Assembly (NCBI RefSeq): GCF_020520425.1
Contig: NC_079487.1
Span: 104,566,141-104,630,140 of the forward strand
From: Spinacia oleracea
Lineage: Eukaryota; Streptophyta; Magnoliopsida; Caryophyllales; Amaranthaceae
Length of the DNA: 64,000 nucleotides
Reading direction: 5' to 3'
A program made the translations under genes and the position numbers. Shown here piece by piece: positions 44,456 through 55,758 of the stretch. The notes beneath the pieces are model-generated. The model had not been told where the DNA came from. It saw nothing but the letters and a program-made list of their open reading frames with translations, and made no database searches. Every line of letters begins with the position of its first letter. Position 1 is the stretch's first letter.

Positions 44456-46685
44456 TCTCTTCAACCTTGCGGTAGAACCACTGAATCTACTGTTCCACAA
44501 AGCCCTCTCACTTGACTTATGGCAGGGTATTGAAATTTGCAAGACTGGATCGAGAATCTCCCATCTACAATATGCAGATGACACCATAATGTTTTGCCTC
44601 CCTGACTTGAACTCCCTGCTGAATGTTAAGAAGACTCTTATCTTATTCCAACTCTCTTCAGGTCTGCAAATAAATTTCCATAAGAGCTCAATTTACGGAA
44701 TCAACATAGAACCAATATGGGTTGAAGGTGCTGCCAACACACTTCTCTGCAAAATCGGGACACTCCCATTCACCTACTTAGGTCTACCAATTGGGGGTAA
44801 CCCATCAAGAATCAAATTATGGGACCCTATATTAGACCGAATGAACAAAAAACTGGCAACATGGAAAGGGAGTCTTCTCTCACTTGGAGGACGGGCAACT
44901 CTCATCAAAACATCACTATCAAGTCTCCCTATGTACTACATGTCCCTTTTCCCGACTCCAAAGGGGATCACTGACAAGCTACGAAGGCTGCAAAGACAGT
45001 TTTTTTGGTGCTGGAATACGGATAAAAAATGCTTTTCCCCGGCAGCATGGCATCTCATTGAACTCCCCAAGTGCCTTGGGGGATTGAGTATTGGGAATAT
45101 ACAGCTCAAAAACCTCGCTCTCCTTGCAAAATGGATATGGAGATACTTGACAGACAAGCAACCTCTATGGAGGAAATTGGTCCAAGAGAAATATAAATAT
45201 GGGCCACTTTTCTCGATTCTTGATCTCCAGATACCCACTCATGGTGGCCCATGGAAGAACATATGTGCATCCCTATTATCTAATCCACAAGCAAAAGCCC
45301 TCCTCATGTCCAGAATAAGGAAGAAAGTTGGAAACGGGATGAACTCCCTATTTTGGCACGACATTTGGCTAGGTGACTTGCCCCTTAAGTCAATCTGCCC
45401 CCGTTTATTTCGCTTGAGTAGTGCAAAAAACTCCATGGTAGCATCCCTATGTTTTTGGGACGGAATAAAATGGAACTGGACCCTTGATTGGAATCGACCC
45501 CTTAGACCACAAGATTCACAGGAGTTAATCCATCTGCAACAGCTACTTGAAACAGTATGCCTCTCACTGATTGACAAAGACAAACTCATTTGGACTCCTC
45601 ACAAGAAAGGAGCCTTCTCTGTCAAGTCTTTCAACATGGAACTAGCAAAGAACGACGTAAATGGCCCACAAAAACTCATACTTGGGCTGTGGAGAAACTT
45701 GGTGCCATACCGCATTGAAATTTTCTCATGGCTCGCCATTCTTGGGAAACTCCACACCAAAGACAAACTGATTCGATTTGGTATCTTGGAACAAGCAGAT
45801 GGGTTATGCGCTCTTTGCAATAATGCCCCAGAATCATGTGACCATCTATTTCTTCATTGCGCCATGGCATGGAACATGTGGGTTTGGTGGCTCAATCTAT
45901 GGGGGCTTCAGTGGTGCTCACCGTCATCAATATTCGAAGCTTTTCATCAATGGCATTCCCCCAAGAAAGGGACTTTTTTCAAAAAAGTGTGGGTTGCAAT
46001 TTTTCTCATAATAATATGGACTCTATGGAGAGAGAGGAATAACAGGTGCTTTGATAACATTTCATGTTCACAATCACAACTTCAGAACCTGGTACTCATG
46101 AGATTGGGTTGGTGGATCAAGGGATGGGGCGACCCATTTCCATATGGCCCAAATGAGATAATGCGTAATCCTCTTTGCCTTGACTGGAAACTCACTACGC
46201 CACCTACACCAAATCCCCTCATTGGCAGAGATGCTCCTATATGGTCACCTCCCTCTCACTCAACCCTCAAATGGAACGTGGACGCTTCTCTCAAGATCCA
46301 TGAATCAAAATCGGCCATTGGAGGTGTGCTTCGTGATCACCATGGAAAATTCTTGTGCCTTTTTTCAAGCCCAATACCATACATGGAAATAAATCATGGA
46401 GAGATACTAGCAATACACAGGGCAATCAAAATCTCTCTCACACTTGATTGGTGCACTCATAGTCATCTCATAGTGGAGTCCGACTCGAAAAACGCGGTAA
46501 AATGGTGCAATGGTGAGAACGGTGGTCCATGGAACCTCACATTTATCATCAACTTCATTCGACATGCAATGACAACAAGAGGAGGGATTGAAGTTGTATA
46601 CAAAGGCCGCGAAACAAATATGGTGGCAGACTCATTGGCGAAGCAAGGCCTTACTAGAAGGGATGAGTTCATTGCGTGGCTCTAA
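44456..46685 (+). pseudogene. LINE ORF2 C-terminal part: RT end, zinc region, RNase H
   Basis: The frame is open from the insertion border (LFNLAVEPLNLLFHKALSLD) through the LQYADDTIMFC reverse transcriptase motif, then LPFTYLGLPIGGN and LLSLGGRATLIKTSLSSLPM, to the RT-associated zinc region (CALCNNAPESCDHLFLHC). It ends in an RNase H domain (WNVDASLKIHESKSAIGGVL, IHRAIKISL, VESDSKNAVKW, ETNMVADSLAKQGL). No stop interrupts about 740 codons. It lacks the endonuclease and the first RT motifs, so it cannot function. The first ATG in the frame is at 44589, but it is unlikely to be a real start. Confidence 0.88.
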
Positions 46686-46806
46686 TGGTCCTCTTACTAT
46701 GCTAAGGCACTGTAACTGTTAATGTCGTGATTGTGGTCAGGCAACAATTGTAATATGCATGAACTGCCTTGAGCATCAATAAAACAACCCAAATTATCAA
46801 AAAAAA
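44456..46806 (+). mobile_element. 5'-truncated L1-type LINE
   Basis: A 2.35-kb plus-strand insertion flanked by the 16-bp direct repeat AAGATGGCCCGTGTAT (44440-44455 and 46807-46822), with an A-tail directly before the right copy. The left border lies inside the reverse transcriptase domain, which is classic 5' truncation during target-primed reverse transcription. The duplication is perfect, so the insertion is fairly recent. It belongs to a different L1 subfamily from the element at 31255-38020. Confidence 0.93.
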
Positions 46807-46822
46807 AAGATGGCCCGTGTAT

Positions 46823-47680
46823 AATCAATAATACCTCTTGCATATACGTATTTCAACTTCCGAACCCATGGTCCATAATATATAACTTTATTGAACCATT
46901 GAAGTTGCTCTTATATGTAATTTTTTGAAAAAAATATTTGTAACTTTTTTTTTTGTTGAAATGTGTTTTTTCCCTAAATAACTTGCAATTTTTTTCTAAA
47001 ATTTTCTCTTGAAGAACTTTTCTTTTTGTAAGAATATGTTTCATCTTCCTATGATTATATTAATTAGAAAAACAAAAAACGTAAATTTCGTCAATGAAAA
47101 TAATAGCTCTTTTTATCACCTGCTTCTTCTAACTTGCACACTTGCAAAGGGGAAATACTTAGAATTACCGAGTAGTAGATATGCAAAGAGTATTTTTACA
47201 TATAAAAAAATTAAAAGAATTTGATGTAATTAAATTATCTCCAGTTTCTATGTATTTAGTGAATTGAGCTTTTTCCCTATATTTATGGTGTTGTCTAGTT
47301 TTAATATCAAAGCAACAAGTGTTTTTGGGCCTTATATTAATGACAAAACATTGAACACAACTCCAGCCATTTATATCTAGTTGGATGTCCACGTGGATCT
47401 CCACCTCAGCTGGGTAGTTTACCCGGTGGGTAGATGTAGCCTTCCGCAATAATAACGAAGTATTCAAATAAACGAAAAATGGTACATCCAAGGAAGAATT
47501 TCAATTCATCCAAGGAAATCAACTTAAAAAAAATGTAAATTTCCTCGAGAAGTAAAATTTTCTTTAGCAATTCCCAAAAACATTTACAGTTTTATTTTAA
47601 AAAAAAAAAATTTACAGATTTACAGATCATTCAAGTAACGGGTCCCACCACCTGAGTCAACAATAAGCAGTTTAATCAAT
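46823..47680. other. Intergenic DNA, no gene seen
   Basis: AT-rich, with poly-T and poly-A runs (46920-47010, 47595-47612). At 47400-47440 a CTGGGTAGTTTACCCGGTGG motif matches the inverse of the one near 38090-38125, so it is probably a repeat fragment. Nothing coding is supported. Confidence 0.5.
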
Positions 47681-47916
47681 ACCGTTGGATTCAGATTGAT
47701 CCACCGCCTATAACTCTTCGAACGTTGGAAACAACGGCGCCAACTATTTAAACACAAAATAGCTCCACCCCCAATTTCCCCTTTATTTCTCCAAAACAAT
47801 TACTAGCCGTTACAATCTTCATCTTCTCTCTCTCCCAAACCCCCTCAATCTTCATCTCCTGCTAACCTGAAAAACATACACGCCAGAACTCGAATTTACG
47901 GAAAAGGATCTTGTCA
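47681..47916 (+). promoter_or_regulatory. Putative cell-cycle-type promoter of the 326-aa gene
   Basis: An E2F-like site GGCGCCAA at 47736-47743 overlaps an AACGG core (47733-47737). CCGTTGG near 47682 and CCGTTA near 47807 are further AACGG cores on the other strand; AACGG is the core of the plant mitosis-specific activator element bound by MYB3R. A TATA-like TATTTAAA is at 47745-47752. A CT-rich leader (TCTTCTCTCTCTCCC) follows before the ATG. The motifs are visible; the regulatory role is inference. Confidence 0.45.
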
Positions 47917-49301
47917 ATGGCGACTTCAGCATCACCTCTGATCAGCCCCTCCTCAGATAAGCGTTATTGGAGCACTTTACATGAAAGGGTCGAAACCCTT
48001 CTGGAGAATCGAAAACCTGATCTACCCTATTCTGTTTCCGCCATGGTAATAGCCGAAATCTTCATCTAATTGTATGTTTCTTCTCCGTTCATCCAATTCT
48101 ATTTTTATAATTAATTTGTTGTGGGTTTTGGAACAGAATGATGGATTAGAGTCGAATCAAGCTAAGAAATTGAAGGCGGATTCTATGCTTTTGATCAGAG
48201 GTTTTGATTCAGTCGCTAATTCACTCTCTCAGCTCACTAGCAACATCGAAAAAGCCCTTCAGGTAAGAAATTTCAGATCTCCTGATTTTTCTTCAATCAA
48301 TCATCTAATATGTTGGTAGAATTTTGTTGAATTTCTGAACATAATGCAAGTAATTCGAGTAATGAGTAACTCAGAAAATCTCATTATTGCTTCTTAATTA
48401 GGGAGCCAGGGAACTAGGAAAATCGTCAACAGTGACGGAAATAATCCACAGCAGTAGTAGCGACGATGCCGAAACAGATGAAGATAAGCAACCGGACAGA
48501 TCAGAGAAAAAGGGAGTGAAGAGAAAGCTTGATGCAGAAGATTGTTCCGACGACGAACGAGACGGTGAAGCAACTCCTGAGAATAAAAAGAAGCAGAAGC
48601 AGCACCAAGCAGAGATGAACCTTAAGAAAGTTAAAAATGTACCAAACTTCACTTTTGCAAGTTTTAAATCTGTCTGTTTTAACTATAAACTGATTTTTGT
48701 GTCTGATTTTGTTTCAGCTGTCAGTTGCAATGGCGGCGAAATCCACCTCAATAGCTAGGGAACTTAAATCAGTGAAATCTGATATGAGTTTTCTGCAAGA
48801 GAGATGTGGTTTGCTGGAGGAGGAAAACCAGAGACTTCGAGAAGGATTTGGTAAAGAAGATAGAGCTGATGATGATGATTTGGTAAAGAATTCGATTGAT
48901 TTTTTTGTTCTTGGTGTTCTAGGATAATATTCAGGGAATTGAATGTGTTATTTCCCTCTATTGTGTATGATTAACAGGTGAGGCTTCAATTAGAGGCACT
49001 ACTTGCTGAAAAATCAAGACTAGCAACTGAGAACGCGAATCTAACTAGGGAGAATCAATGCCTTCGACAACTTGTCGAGTATCATCAATTCGCCTCTGAA
49101 GACTTGTCTGCGTCTTATGAAAAAGCCATTCTTGGACTTAGCTTGGACTTCTCTTCTCCAACAGCTGAACATGAGGACAGTCTTGAAGATATACAAACTC
49201 CGAGAACATCAAGAGAGGTTTTTGAGTTTGAGTTTCCGGCCTGCCTTGATGACAGCTTTGATGATGGCTTTGCCGGGGAAGAAGAGCTGCTAAAAGATTG
49301 A
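47917..49301 (+). CDS. Coiled-coil nuclear-type protein, five exons, unknown function
   Basis: Exons 47917-48045, 48137-48262, 48402-48638, 48718-48882 and 48978-49301, all joined in phase 0 at good sites (ATG|GTAATA, CAG|GTAAGA, AAT|GTACCA, TTG|GTAAAG; AACAG, ATTAG, TTCAG and ACAG acceptors), give 326 aa. Exon 1 starts [20 protein letters not shown]. Residues 86-165 are acidic then lysine-rich ([25 protein letters not shown]), a likely nuclear localisation signal. Residues 165-265 have long heptad-like runs ([20 protein letters not shown] and [20 protein letters not shown]), a coiled coil. The tail is acidic. I do not recognise the family. It is convergent with the next gene, the stop codons being 360 bp apart. 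A partial copy of its 3' end lies at 56170-56505. Confidence 0.82.
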
Positions 49302-49660
49302 CTCGGCACTGTCAACAAGAAGGCTGTTAACACTTTCAGATTTTCTTTTGTACTTTCTCAAAAACTATTCCATGTAACAATAGTATTGATCTGTACATGG
49401 GTACTTGTACTTTCTCAACATAATGAAATTTCAGAAATTTGTTTCAGTGTTAATATTTTTGAGCTTACAGTGGAAAATATGCAAGGCGAAAAGGATCATG
49501 TTAACTGTTAAAGCAGCATAATATTAGTGATTATATAAGGAGCTGCACAAAATATTTCACCCAAAAGTATGACAGCATCAGAAGTTACTACAGAGTGTTA
49601 ATAGTATTCCAGTTCTTAGAGTTCAACTTCTTCTCAGCAAATATGAATTCAGTGAGAACG
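49302..49660. other. Shared 3' region between two convergent genes
   Basis: Holds the 3' UTRs of both genes. AATAATATT-type and AATGAAA signals lie near 49421-49450 for the plus-strand gene. The span 49302-49520 is the source of the pseudogene copy at 56280-56505. Antisense overlap of the two transcripts is possible. Confidence 0.5.
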
Positions 49661-52600
49661 TTACACACTCTTCTTCCTCTTCTTAGAGTTCCTTCCTTCA
49701 ACATCTTCACAATCACCAGTAGGATGACCAAGGTTCACTCGAGCAGCAAGGTTCTCGTTAGCTCTAGATAAGCTTCCAATTATAGACATAACTTCCGAGT
49801 AAATATTGTTTTGCTTCTCAAGCTGTAATAATCAGACAATACGCATGCATCAGTAAGTCTAATCTATTTTTTGAGGAAATTTTCAGCAGCTTTCAATTTC
49901 CATGTTCAAAGGACAATCATGACTAAATTTCACACTTGTTTAACAATCAAAATGTGATTTTAGCATAAACGAAATTTCAACAGTCATCAGTTCGAAGGTA
50001 GGCTTTCTGTGCAAAGTTTTTCACACACAAAACAAAGGTTATCAGGACAAAAACCACTCATGTTCAACTTCATGTATGAGACAAATCATACAATGCCTCT
50101 GTGCCTGAATTGGGAACTAAACAGTATTTAGTTTGACATCACTGTGAAAATATCTGATTAAATATAAAAGAAGACAGATAAAACAAAAATAGTTTAACTC
50201 TTACTAGGTTGATATGTTGCTCATTGTTCAATTTTGAAAGAATGATTATCATACAATTGTAAAGTCAAAGACCTAACAGAATTAACTTTGTTGCAATTCT
50301 AGGTTTAAAACTAAAAGATCCTCTTTGGATACATATTTCCCACCGTTATTAGAGTTATCGTAAAAATTGGCTAATAGATCTAGCTTTTAGTAAGAATAGA
50401 TTATAAAGACGCCATGAGAATTAATAATGAAGTGTTTAGTGATTGTATATATTACAATTGCTAAAATTATTGAACAAATAAAGACATAAGTTAGCACATA
50501 CCATATCGATCGTTCCATTAGCAAGATCCAAAGCCTTACTCAACTGCTTATTCTCCTCCAGTAAAGCCTCAATCTGAGAATTGAATTGCAGTATGATAAG
50601 AATATATCGAGCAATAAGACATGCTATGCAACAGATACGGGCAGGACATTCCATCTCTGCGTGAGTGGTACCTTTTTCTGGGAGGATATGTACATGGTTT
50701 TGTAGTTAACATCTCCTACATAAGGATCATCCTTCTCAGAAGACCTTCGAGTTTCCTACGCAAGGATAAGGATTAGCTTTAATCAATAAGAACAAAAACA
50801 AAATCCCAACAGTAAAACCCAATCAAACGGTTAAAACTTGTGAACATTACATCAGATGCCTCCTCGTTGGATTTGTTCTCTTCTTGTAGCAATGGCTCAA
50901 CATCATCCTGACTTCCACTGATGATTATCTCTTCAATAATAGGTTCTATTTCTAGGTTTCTGAAAGGGCTCTGGATCCGTGGAGATCTTCGAATAAAGGC
51001 AGTAGGATATTTCAGCTTCTGCTTTTTCTTAGCAGGACGTGAGGTGTCGGGAAAAACAGTTCCTCCAGCAGCAATTGTTTGCACTTCAGGCAGCACCGGT
51101 GGTTGAAAATCTACAGACTGTTATAATGTTAAGACACCATTAAACAATTAGTTAAGCATCATCCACAAACAACAAGACAATGTATGACTTACATGATCTT
51201 AACAGATGTAATGAAAAAATTAATAAAGCAAGGGATACATAAAGGTCATCAATTGATTACAGGTTTTCATTTGAAATAATCATGATGAGTTGTAAAGCGA
51301 AGCCATCCAGTATTGTTTCTAAAAATTACTACCCCGAATATACCACGCTTAGGAGGAATTTGGCTAGACTACGACCAGTCACCAATGGGTTAGTGGAAAG
51401 CTACCAAAGATGCATTCAGATTTCAGAAACATTCTCCAAGCCTCAAACCATTTGGAAGTGGGATGCATCAATGGTCTAGCCTCATTGCCCCTGAAATTAT
51501 ACTTCGTATGAAAATACACTGAAAAGTACAATAACTATGAACAAATTTGCTTGTGGGCATCAAAATAATTCTCCCTCTATCCTATTTCAATCTTCACGAA
51601 AGCTTTTTAACAGACTCAAATCAAGCATTAATAACTTCAAATTATGAAAAATCAAAATGTTTAAAAGCATATCTTGAAACAAATCTAACAAAATCGTCCC
51701 ACATTATAGTGTTTTTTCATACATATTGGTGATAACTTATGGTCAAATTTTTTTCCCTACAACAAAAAACATTCCTTGTAAAACAGTTAAAACGGGACAG
51801 AGCCGCAAGGGAGTATGCATATACCGGTGGCTCGTCTGGTAAGGCGTCTAAGCTACAAAGTCTCCGAGAGATGAGTTCCTCCTATAACAAGTATTCACTT
51901 GATTAGCTCAACAACACAAAACTCAAATGATAATCTATATAAGTCGAGGTGCAATATGAATCATATATGAATTTAGATGAATTAATTGGAAAGGAAAACT
52001 AGGGAATAAACTAGGAGTTATGAACAAAACATTACTAGTAAAAGTAAAGGCGCAATCTAAAATCCAATTAAGTAAACCTCTATTATTCCTAAGGGAGTGA
52101 TTCTAATAGAAGATACTATGGAATACACAAAAGAATATTGTATCAATTACCGCTTATTATATCAGACACCCGTATCAGGACAAGTCAGTATCATTATACT
52201 CACTATAGTCCGCACTCCACAGCCTGGGTTTTTTTTTTATTTTCCTCTCAAAAATCCTAAAAACCAAAATTTTATTTTCCTTCGTACGTTCATGTTGCAC
52301 TGAGACTCCTCCGTCAACCGCGGCCGTCTAACACCGCAGCAGCGACCCAGCACCGCCTCTCATAGTTCGCAGCCCCAAGGTCGATCTCACCTTGGGCGCA
52401 CCAAGGCACACGTCGCAGCCACAAGGCCTGACTTCACGGCGTCCAAGGAAACACATCGCAGGCACCCTTCGGTGCTGCACAACCACGCCACCAGCAGCTC
52501 GACGCTTCCGCCGCACCAGTACCACGGCTCGCTGGGTGGTTACTCAGATTCAAATGGTAAAGGAAAAATGGACCAAAATTCAACATGCACATAACAATTA

Positions 52601-52855
52601 TTCGCTGCAAATTTTAATTTCAACACTAACCCACAACTAATTTCATGAAACACTAGAAAAATCCTACTAACAATTCAAACCATGTTTCCGTATATTTACC
52701 CCTCCAAATCCCCAAATCCATCTTTAAGAATCAAGTGAACATGCACAAATAAAACAAAAATTCGACCAAAAAAATTACGAGGACTACAAAAACAAGACGA
52801 AGAACAAAAGAGTGTAAAAAAAAGTAACCTTTGATACTCGGGCTTTCCGACCCAT
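49661..52855 (-). CDS. Basic/coiled-coil protein of 222 aa, six exons, unknown function
   Basis: Minus-strand exons 52855-52829, 51881-51825, 51117-50851, 50755-50672, 50573-50502 and 49822-49661 are all in phase 0 with GT/AG borders and total 222 aa. Exon 1 encodes only nine residues (MGRKARVSK). Exon 3 carries a basic block (SRPAKKKQKLKYPTAFIRRS) with an RRSPRIQSP motif, a candidate nuclear signal and phosphorylation site, then an acidic stretch. Exons 5-6 form a leucine-rich coiled coil (IEALLEENKQLSKALDLANG) and end in the basic tail SKKRKKSV. I do not recognise the family. Intron 1 is 0.95 kb and includes a GC-rich island at 52290-52560. The tiny first exon makes the start the least certain part, but the Met codon, donor and phase agree. 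Confidence 0.78.
52290..52560. other. GC-rich island in intron 1 of the 222-aa gene
   Basis: About 270 bp of clearly higher GC content than its surroundings, with GCACCAAGGCACACG, ACCACGCCACCAGCAGC and similar CCA/GCA-rich sequence. Both strands are open but no protein domain is visible. It may be a fragment of a gene or retroelement captured in the intron, or an alternative promoter region. Confidence 0.45.
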
Positions 52856-53120
52856 TTTGTTGCTGAATGGGTGTGGTGGTCTGAATTACAGGGAAATGTG
52901 GTCAGAGGACTTTGAAAGATGAAGGATTTTGAAAAGAGTAGTAGCTGTAGGTGTAATGAATAATGAGAATTCTAATCGTTCTCAGAGCTTCATTCCAAGA
53001 AGGGAATGTACTAGTAGTTCCTTTACTTTTTACCGAGAAATGTTTTTACTTTATCTGACGGAGTGTTACTGTAGATTTTTTTTTTTACTGTTTTGTTTGA
53101 ACTTTTTGACTTATTTTTAG
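52856..53120 (-). promoter_or_regulatory. Probable promoter region of the 222-aa gene
   Basis: Assigned from position upstream of the minus-strand ATG at 52855. No clear TATA box or motif stands out. A poly-T run at 53075-53089 adjoins the inverted-repeat element to the right. Confidence 0.3.
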
Positions 53121-53486
53121 CATAAATTATTTTTTACAACCTAAAAAAAATTAACAAATTATTTTTTAATAAAAATTGTATTTTATCACCTAAAAATAAA
53201 ATAATAATTATTTTTACCACCTCTAAAGATGGATGGAAACGTTATGAGGATCCATTTCAAATACTATATTTTTTTCTTCATCTCTTATCTCACGATTTTC
53301 ATGTATTTATATCATTTCCCCTTACTTCTCATTGGTTCACATAACGTTTTCTTCCATCTTGTAGGTAAAAGGTGTCAAAAGATCATTTTTATTTCATTTT
53401 TAGGTGGTAAAAAATAATTTTTATTTTTATAGGTGGTAAAATACAATTTGTCAATTTTTTTCAGGTAGTAAAAAACCATTTAACCA
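53121..53486. mobile_element. Long inverted-repeat MITE
   Basis: The left arm AAATTATTTTTTACAACCTA, with AAAATTAACAAATT and TTGTATTTTATCACCTA, is mirrored on the right by TAGGTGGTAAAATACAATTT, GTCAATTTTTTTCAGGTAGT and AAAAAACCATTT. The arms are about 100 bp and diverged. The spacer at 53220-53370 includes CCTCTAAAGATGGATGG. No clear target duplication. Confidence 0.7.
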
Positions 53487-54112
53487 TATTTTTACTGAAT
53501 TGAAATTAGTTTTAACAACTCATTAAAGTATAGTACAGAATAAGGTAACTTTCAGTCCGCTCATGTCGTGTACTCGTGTTCACTCACCAACTTTGTTATT
53601 CACACCTTTTTTTTTTTTTTACTCCCTCTCATCTCGATTTTCCATATTCTCATTTCTCCCTCTCCTCTGACTATTGTTCCCTCCTTTTTTTAATCATTTT
53701 CGCCCAATTTTGATTGTCAAACATAGATTTCATTTCAACATGAGATTAATAACAACTATTTTTGAAAAATCATTTAATTTAAAGAAATTCACAACTTATC
53801 GATAAACACTACAGATTTCGAGATTGGTAAAAAATTAATCATCAATAATTTTAAAAAAATGGGATAACACTTGAGCGTAATATGAACTTAATTACTACAA
53901 TAGGCTCAATTTTAACAATTTATGTAATTTATAAAATTCACCAGTTTTTATATGAACTATAATTAAATACGGATTAGGTATAAATCAAAACTAAACAATT
54001 TTTAGTAGTTTTGTTTTCCCTAAATGAACACTAATTAGTTAGAAGCTACCTATAACATATTTGCCCTAACCGAATTTTGGATTTTATTGAGAACAAATAA
54101 TTTTCGAAGCAC
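53487..54112. other. Intergenic DNA, no gene seen
   Basis: AT-rich with poly-T (53606-53620) and pyrimidine-rich stretches. No supported feature. Confidence 0.5.
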
Positions 54113-54115
54113 TAA

Positions 54116-54463
54116 GGCTTTATTTAGTTGGGAGGAATCGGAAGGAAAAGAAAAGAGAGGAAAGGGAAAATAATGTTTTCTGTATTTGGTACAAATAATT
54201 ATATGGGAGGTGGAAGGAAAGGAAGGGAATTGGAAGGAAAGCTCATTCATAAAAGTTTCACTTTCCTTTCTCCCAAAATTGGAGGAATTTGGAAGGAAAG
54301 AGAAAATTAAAAGCTGTTATTTATATTTCCTTTCTCTTCCCATCATTTTTTCCCTTAAACCAAACACAGGAAATAAAACCTCTTTCCCTTCCTTCTTTTC
54401 CTTTCTTTTCCCTTCCTTTCTTTTCTCTTCCTTTCCTTTACTAATAATGAACCAAATAGGGCC
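54116..54463. mobile_element. Tourist/Harbinger-like MITE
   Basis: The left end GGCTTTATTTAGTTGGGAGG and the inverse of GAACCAAATAGGGCC at the right form the TIRs, flanked by TAA (54113-54115 and 54464-54466). The internal arms are purine-rich on one side (GGAAGGAAAAGAAAAG) and pyrimidine-rich on the other, so the element can fold into a hairpin. Confidence 0.78.
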
Positions 54464-54565
54464 TAAAATAAAAGGGCCAGGAAACGGTAACCGTTAAAGT
54501 AATGGTTGATAATCACTGAAATCTAGGTTAAGGTAGTGATTTTAAAGAGTTGTAGTAAAAAAAAA

Positions 54566-55707
54566 GGAAAATTTGTAATTATTAATCCAACCTTTGCCCG
54601 ATTTTCTTTAATTAAGCCCACCTATGCGATATTTCTAAATAATCCAACCTTTATGACCCAACTACTATTATTAAGCCTAACAAGTTACTAACCTGCTAAA
54701 GGCGGTATTCACCCTTACGTGGCATATAACAATTATAATTTTTATTTTTTATTTTTTTTCCCCTTATTTTCTTTAATGCTATTTTAATTTTCGTTCCTCT
54801 CTCCTCTGCGATTTTCTGCTTCATCTGTGAACTCCTCTCCATTATTTCTCTTCTATCTCTTCTCCACCATTGTCGATCCCTCATATCTCTCCATTCGAAG
54901 TTCATCAAAAATAATCAGCAATTGCTATGGCTGGGATAAAGCAATTGCCTGTTGGATCTGGATCTTCTTCAAATTCAAGGTTTTTTTTTCTTTCTAAATT
55001 TTCAACAAGACCACAATAACCAACATCCCACAACATAAAAAAAACTATATTATTGCAACAGCTCGGGTTTTTACGAACTGGCCATTAAGGAAGCCCAAAA
55101 TTCAAAATTTACCAAAAAAGGAACAAAAACGCTAAGGTTCGTAAGTTCACCTTCAATTGTACGATTTTGGAGACGAAATTTGAATGCGCGTGGATGAAGT
55201 CACCTATTTCCACAAGAAAATCGATGATGATGTCATGAACCAGTACAATTGTGGTTGAAGCAGCAGTAATGGAAGAGAGATAAATTGAAACACGGTACAG
55301 AGAAGAGAAGGGTTAAGGATTTTTTGAAAAAAAAAATGAAATCCTTGTTTAGGTGGCAAGTGATGATGACGTGCCCAATATTTTAGCAGGAAAACTAACT
55401 TTAGGTTGTCAACGTTTTTAGCGTTGACTTTGTAGCAGGTAACCGGTCATCCAGACTTAATAATAGTAGTTAGGTCATAAAGGTTGGATTATTTAGAAAT
55501 ATCGCATAGGTAGGCTTAATTAAAGAAAATCGGGCAAATGTTGGATTAATAATTACAAATTTTCCTTGACTTTGTAGCAGGTAACCGGTCATCCAGGCTT
55601 AATAATAGTAGTTGGGTCATAAAGGTTGGATTATTTAGAAATATCGCATGGGTAGACTTAATTAAAGAAAACCGGGCAAAGGTTGGATTAATAATTACAA
55701 ATTTTCC
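54566..55707. mobile_element. Long-TIR (Mutator-like) element with one TIR duplicated
   Basis: The left arm starts GGAAAATTTGTAATTATTAA and runs about 130 bp (CCAACCTTTGCCCGATTTTC, TAAATAATCCAACCTTTATG, AACCTGCTAAAG). The inverse arm occurs twice in tandem at the right: 55430-55566 and 55567-55707. The interior (54700-55430) holds short CT-rich and coding-like pieces (for example MAGIKQLPVGSGSSSNS on the plus strand at about 54927), but no long ORF. Long TIRs point to a MULE; I could not verify a 9-bp duplication. Confidence 0.72.
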
Positions 55708-55758
55708 TAAAAGAAGGTATAAATTGTAATAGACAAAAATCTATGATAAAGAAAATGT

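Noticed and set aside
51820..51860. tRNA-like GGTGGCTCGTCTGGTAAGGC stretch
   Set aside because: It does not extend into a cloverleaf and is explained as exon 2 of the minus-strand 222-aa gene.
52328..52640. 65-82 codon ORFs in the GC-rich patch
   Set aside because: Open on both strands by composition, located in an intron, with no recognised domain.
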